A stretch of DNA of 8,791 nucleotides from JBBKWH01 sp041165345. GTDB taxonomy: Bacteria; Pseudomonadota; Gammaproteobacteria; Pseudomonadales; Moraxellaceae. Made by a program: the position numbers and the translations under genes. Below the pieces are notes generated by a model. The model was given only the letters and a program-made list of their open reading frames with translations, did no database searches and had not been told where the DNA came from. Each line of letters opens with the position of its first letter. Position 1 is the first letter of the stretch. Positions 5,633 through 8,791 of this stretch are shown one piece after another. Location of the stretch: positions 1 through 8,791 of the forward strand of contig JBEANQ010000110.1 in the NCBI GenBank assembly GCA_041165345.1. Reading direction: 5' to 3'.

Positions 5633-7264
5633 ATGACCAAATTCATTTTCGTTACCGGAGGCGTGGTGTCGTCTCTGGGCAAAGGCATTTCTGCCGCCTC
5701 GGTCGCAGCACTGCTTGAGGCCCGTGGTCTTAAAGTCACCATGACCAAAATGGACCCGTACATCAACGTTGATCCAGGTACCATGAGCCCGTTTCAGCAT
5801 GGTGAAGTGTTTGTAACCGAAGACGGTGCCGAGACCGATCTGGACTTGGGTTACTACGAACGCTATTTGCGTCGCGCCCGTATGACCAAAAATAACAACT
5901 TTACCAGTGGTCGCATCTATCTGGATGTCTTGCAAAAAGAGCGTCGTGGCGACTACTTGGGCGCAACTGTACAGGTGATTCCACACATTACCGACGAAAT
6001 TAAACGTCGCATCCATGCGGGTGCGGGTGGTTATGACGTGGCTATTGTCGAAATTGGCGGCACAGCAGGTGACATTGAATCCCTGCCGTTTATGGAAGCT
6101 GTGCGTCAAATGCGCACCGAGCTGGGTAGTAAAAACTCGGTGTTGATGCACCTCACCTTGGTGCCTTACATTGCCTCGGCGGGTGAAACCAAAACCAAAC
6201 CGACCCAGCATTCGGTGAAAGAATTACGCTCGATTGGCTTGCAGCCTGACATTTTGATCTGTCGCTCGGATCACTCCATTGGTGAAGATTCACGCCGTAA
6301 AATTGCGTCGTTTACCAACGTAGAAGAGCGTGCGGTGATTTTGGCCGAAGATGCCAAAAGCATTTATTTGATTCCCAAGAATTTTCATGATCAAAAGGTC
6401 GATGACCTGATTTGTGAGCGTTTTGGCTTTGATGTTCCACCTGCCGACCTGTCAGATTGGGATGCCGTCACCGATGCACTGCTCAACCCTCAAGGCGAAG
6501 TCAGCATTGCCATGGTGGGGAAATATGTAGAGTTGCCAGACGCCTACAAATCACTCAACGAAGCGTTGCTGCATGCGGGCATCACTCACCGCACCAAAGT
6601 TAATATTGATTATATTGATGCCGAATCGTTAGAGGGCGGTGACTTGTCTCGGCTGAACAGCGCTGATGCGATTTTGGTGCCTGGTGGGTTTGGTGAGCGT
6701 GGTACTGAAGGCAAAATGGCTGCGATTCGCTATGCCCGCGAAAACAAGGTGCCTTATTTAGGGATTTGCTTGGGAATGCAATTGGCAGTGATTGAGTTTG
6801 CCCGCAATGTGGCAGGCCTAACCGAAGCGACCTCCACCGAATTTAACCGCCGTACCCCACAACCCCTGATTGGCTTGATCACCGAATGGATGGATGAGCG
6901 CGGCGAATTGCAAACTCGTAACGACACCTCCGATTTGGGCGGTACCATGCGTCTGGGTGCGCAAAAAGCCGAACTGGTCGAAGGCAGCCATGCCCGTGAA
7001 ATTTATGGCCGTTCTGAAATCGTCGAGCGTCATCGCCATCGCTATGAAGTCAACGACCGTTATATTGCTCAACTTGAAGCTGCTGGACTCACCATTTCGG
7101 GCTATTCGGTAGGACAGCATCTGGTTGAAATGGTCGAAATCAACGATCATCCATGGTATGTGGCGTGCCAGTTCCACCCTGAGTTCACCAGCTCGCCTCG
7201 TGGTGGTCATCCTTTGTTTGCCAGTTTTGTGCAAGCAGCGATTGATCACTCATCTCAAAACTAA
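5633..7264 (+). CDS. pyrG: CTP synthase PyrG
   Basis: Cytosolic enzyme that aminates UTP to CTP using ATP and glutamine, the last step of pyrimidine nucleotide synthesis. The N-terminal synthetase domain (about 1-265) opens with FVTGGVVSSLGKGISAAS (P-loop-like, G9-G18), followed by KMDPYINVDPGTMSPFQHGE and the DGAETDLDLGYYERY block. The C-terminal class I glutamine amidotransferase domain has GGFGERG, the nucleophile C379 in GICLGMQ, and H515 and E517 in FHPEF: the full triad at E. coli numbering. At 543 residues it is the usual length (E. coli 545), with no missing key residue. GGGAG lies nine bases before the ATG. kdsA starts 19 bases after the stop, so the two are almost surely co-transcribed. 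No CTP-sensing attenuator of the Gram-positive type is visible. Confidence 0.98.
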   Translation: MTKFIFVTGGVVSSLGKGISAASVAALLEARGLKVTMTKMDPYINVDPGTMSPFQHGEVFVTEDGAETDLDLGYYERYLRRARMTKNNNFTSGRIYLDVLQKERRGDYLGATVQVIPHITDEIKRRIHAGAGGYDVAIVEIGGTAGDIESLPFMEAVRQMRTELGSKNSVLMHLTLVPYIASAGETKTKPTQHSVKELRSIGLQPDILICRSDHSIGEDSRRKIASFTNVEERAVILAEDAKSIYLIPKNFHDQKVDDLICERFGFDVPPADLSDWDAVTDALLNPQGEVSIAMVGKYVELPDAYKSLNEALLHAGITHRTKVNIDYIDAESLEGGDLSRLNSADAILVPGGFGERGTEGKMAAIRYARENKVPYLGICLGMQLAVIEFARNVAGLTEATSTEFNRRTPQPLIGLITEWMDERGELQTRNDTSDLGGTMRLGAQKAELVEGSHAREIYGRSEIVERHRHRYEVNDRYIAQLEAAGLTISGYSVGQHLVEMVEINDHPWYVACQFHPEFTSSPRGGHPLFASFVQAAIDHSSQN

Positions 7265-7283
7265 AGCAAAAAAAGGATTACCC

Positions 7284-8144
7284 ATGACCGAACTTCAACA
7301 GCCCCGTTCAATCATTGAGCTTGGCGATATCCAAATCGGTAATGACTTACCCTTTGTGCTGTTTGGTGGCATGAATGTGCTGGAATCCAAAGACTTGGCG
7401 TTTGAAATTGCCGAGACGTATATTGATATCACCACACGTCTGGGCATTCCCTACGTGTTTAAGGCCAGTTTTGATAAAGCCAACCGATCAAGCCTAAGCT
7501 CATATCGTGGGCCGGGCATGGAGCAGGGCATTGAATGGCTGCGTGAACTCAAAGCCAAATACAATGTACCCGTCATCACCGATGTGCATGAACCGTATCA
7601 AGCCGCGCCTGTGGCTGAAGTGGCAGACATCATTCAGCTGCCTGCATTTTTGAGCCGTCAGACCGACTTGGTTGAAGCCATGGCTAAAACTGATGCGATC
7701 ATCAACATCAAAAAAGCCCAGTTTTTGGCTCCACACGAAATGCGCCATATCATGCATAAGTGCCTTGAGGCGGGCAACGACAAGTTGATTCTGTGTGAGC
7801 GCGGTTCGGCTTTTGGTTATAACAACCTCGTGGTGGACATGTTGGGTTTTGACACCATGAAAGCCATGAACGTGCCTGTCTTTTTTGATGTGACCCATGC
7901 CTTGCAACAACCGGGTGGTCGTGCCGATTCTGCGGGTGGCCGTCGTGCACAAATTACCACCTTGGCACGTTCGGGTATGGCAACGGGTCTTGCGGGCTTG
8001 TTTTTAGAAGCCCACCCAGACCCAGACAAAGCCAAATGTGATGGCCCTTGTGCCTTGCGTTTGTCGCAGCTTGAACCGTTCTTGCGTCAACTGAAGCAAT
8101 TGGACAGCTTGGTCAAGGGTTTTGACGTACTTGACACCCACTAA
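7284..8144 (+). CDS. kdsA: 3-deoxy-D-manno-octulosonate-8-phosphate synthase KdsA
   Basis: Cytosolic TIM-barrel enzyme that condenses phosphoenolpyruvate with D-arabinose-5-phosphate to KDO-8-phosphate, the first committed step of KDO synthesis for the lipopolysaccharide inner core. Family blocks: LFGGMNVLES (26-35), YRGPGMEQG, ITDVHE, QLPAFLSRQTDLVEA, NIKKAQFLAP, CERGSAFGYNNLVVDM, DVTHALQQPGG and AHPDPDKAKCDGP. N31 stands where metal-dependent members have cysteine (N26 in E. coli), so this is the metal-independent class. The reading frame is open upstream to an ATG at 7125 inside pyrG, but the ATG at 7284 is the true start: AAGGA lies six bases before it, and the resulting 286 residues match the family (E. 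coli 284). It follows pyrG closely and is followed by a hairpin, then eno. Confidence 0.97.
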   Translation: MTELQQPRSIIELGDIQIGNDLPFVLFGGMNVLESKDLAFEIAETYIDITTRLGIPYVFKASFDKANRSSLSSYRGPGMEQGIEWLRELKAKYNVPVITDVHEPYQAAPVAEVADIIQLPAFLSRQTDLVEAMAKTDAIINIKKAQFLAPHEMRHIMHKCLEAGNDKLILCERGSAFGYNNLVVDMLGFDTMKAMNVPVFFDVTHALQQPGGRADSAGGRRAQITTLARSGMATGLAGLFLEAHPDPDKAKCDGPCALRLSQLEPFLRQLKQLDSLVKGFDVLDTH

Positions 8145-8154
8145 GCCCGTTTTG

Positions 8155-8183
8155 GCGTGGGTGATCCACAGAGTCGCCCACGC
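8155..8183 (+). terminator. Hairpin between kdsA and eno (terminator-like, poor T-tract)
   Basis: GCGTGGGTGAT (8155-8165) pairs with GTCGCCCACGC (8173-8183) over 11 positions, two of them G-T wobbles, around the loop CCACAGA. The sequence after it is TATTTGACTTTATT, T-rich but interrupted, so termination is probably incomplete. It begins 10 bases after the kdsA stop codon and may lower readthrough into eno or stabilise the upstream mRNA. Confidence 0.5.
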
Positions 8184-8186
8184 TAT

Positions 8187-8215
8187 TTGACTTTATTACG
8201 CCGCAACGCTGTGGT
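8187..8215 (+). promoter_or_regulatory. Weak candidate eno promoter
   Basis: TTGACT (8187-8192) is a good -35, but the box 17 bases on, TGTGGT (8210-8215), is a poor -10. It lies just after the kdsA hairpin, where a separate eno promoter would be expected. Confidence 0.25.
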
Positions 8216-8244
8216 TTGCGGTTGATTTTTTTTGAGGACATGTA

Positions 8245-8791
8245 ATGAGCCAAATCACCGACATTCGCGCCCGCGAGATTTTGGATTCACGCGGTAACCC
8301 CACCATCGAAGCCGATGTCACGCTCGCCTCAGGTGTGGTGGGTCGTGCCTGTGCGCCGAGCGGTGCCTCGACTGGCTCGCGTGAAGCACTCGAACTGCGT
8401 GACGGTGACAAAAGCCGCTACATGGGCAAAGGCGTGCGTGGAGCAGTCCAAAACGTCAACACCGATATTCGCGATTTACTGCTGGGTCACAGCGCTCGTG
8501 ATCAGCAAGGCTTAGATGACAAGCTGATTGCACTGGATCACACCGAAAACAAGTCAAAATTGGGTGCAAACGCCATGTTGGCGGTGTCGTTGGCAGCAGC
8601 GCGCGCGGCGGCAACAGACCTTAAAATCCCGCTGTATCAACATATTGCCAACTTGCGTGGTCAAAGCACCTTGACCATGCCAGTGCCGATGATGAACATC
8701 ATTAACGGTGGCGCACATGCAGACAACACCGTTGATATTCAAGAGTTTATGATCGAGCCAGTCGGCTTTACCAGCTTTAGCGAGGCCCTGC
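8245..8791 (+). CDS. eno: Enolase (N-terminal part, cut by window edge)
   Basis: Glycolytic enzyme that interconverts 2-phosphoglycerate and phosphoenolpyruvate; in many proteobacteria it is also part of the RNA degradosome. The 182 complete codons visible cover the N-terminal cap domain and the start of the barrel, out of about 430 in the family. Visible blocks: ITDIRAREILDSRGNPT, the mobile active-site loop SGASTG (39-44) followed by REALELRD, NKSKLGANAMLAVSLAAARA, PVPMMNIINGGAHADN with catalytic-loop H158, and VDIQEFMIEPVG with E167 (equivalent to E. coli H159 and E168). TGAGGA (8233-8238) lies six bases before the ATG, which gives the usual enolase N-terminus. The metal-binding and catalytic lysine regions lie beyond the window. 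kdsA is 100 bases upstream on the same strand. Confidence 0.97.
   Translation, partial: MSQITDIRAREILDSRGNPTIEADVTLASGVVGRACAPSGASTGSREALELRDGDKSRYMGKGVRGAVQNVNTDIRDLLLGHSARDQQGLDDKLIALDHTENKSKLGANAMLAVSLAAARAAATDLKIPLYQHIANLRGQSTLTMPVPMMNIINGGAHADNTVDIQEFMIEPVGFTSFSEAL

Noticed and set aside
5468..6211. 247-codon minus-strand open frame over the start of pyrG
   Set aside because: It runs through the porin terminator and opposite highly conserved CTP synthase codons. Its product is a His/Thr/Arg-rich shadow of those codons.
7125..7283. Upstream in-frame extension of kdsA from an ATG inside pyrG
   Set aside because: The added residues are out-of-frame pyrG sequence. The ATG at 7284 has a good Shine-Dalgarno and gives the standard KdsA length.

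Overview
The window is ordinary chromosomal DNA from a gammaproteobacterium. The best guess is a Moraxellaceae-type organism (Acinetobacter relatives), from the order pyrG-kdsA-eno, the porin type and roughly even base composition. That placement rests on recall of gene order and protein resemblance, not on a search. I see no insertion sequence, phage gene, CRISPR array, tRNA or rRNA. Base and codon use look uniform from end to end.

Layout: the left edge holds most of lipA (lipoyl synthase) on the minus strand, with its C-terminus cut off. A 232-base divergent gap separates it from sthA (soluble pyridine nucleotide transhydrogenase) on the plus strand. sthA converges on a small two-CBS-domain protein gene (minus strand), and a strong bidirectional terminator lies between them. 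A second divergent gap (242 bases) precedes a nitronate monooxygenase-like flavoprotein gene (plus). A structured 251-base leader then precedes a general outer-membrane porin gene with a textbook terminator. pyrG (CTP synthase), kdsA (KDO-8-phosphate synthase) and the first third of eno (enolase, cut by the right edge) follow on the plus strand.

Functional logic: the pyrG-kdsA-eno block joins supply and use for the inner core of lipopolysaccharide. Enolase makes phosphoenolpyruvate, KdsA condenses it with arabinose-5-phosphate, and CTP from PyrG is used later to activate KDO as CMP-KDO. lipA, sthA and the flavoprotein are redox or cofactor housekeeping genes. No gene looks novel. The most notable unexplained signals are non-coding: a long near-perfect inverted repeat over the probable porin promoter, phased CATG boxes between the CBS gene and the flavoprotein gene, pseudoknot-like pairing upstream of sthA, and an imperfect terminator-like hairpin between kdsA and eno.
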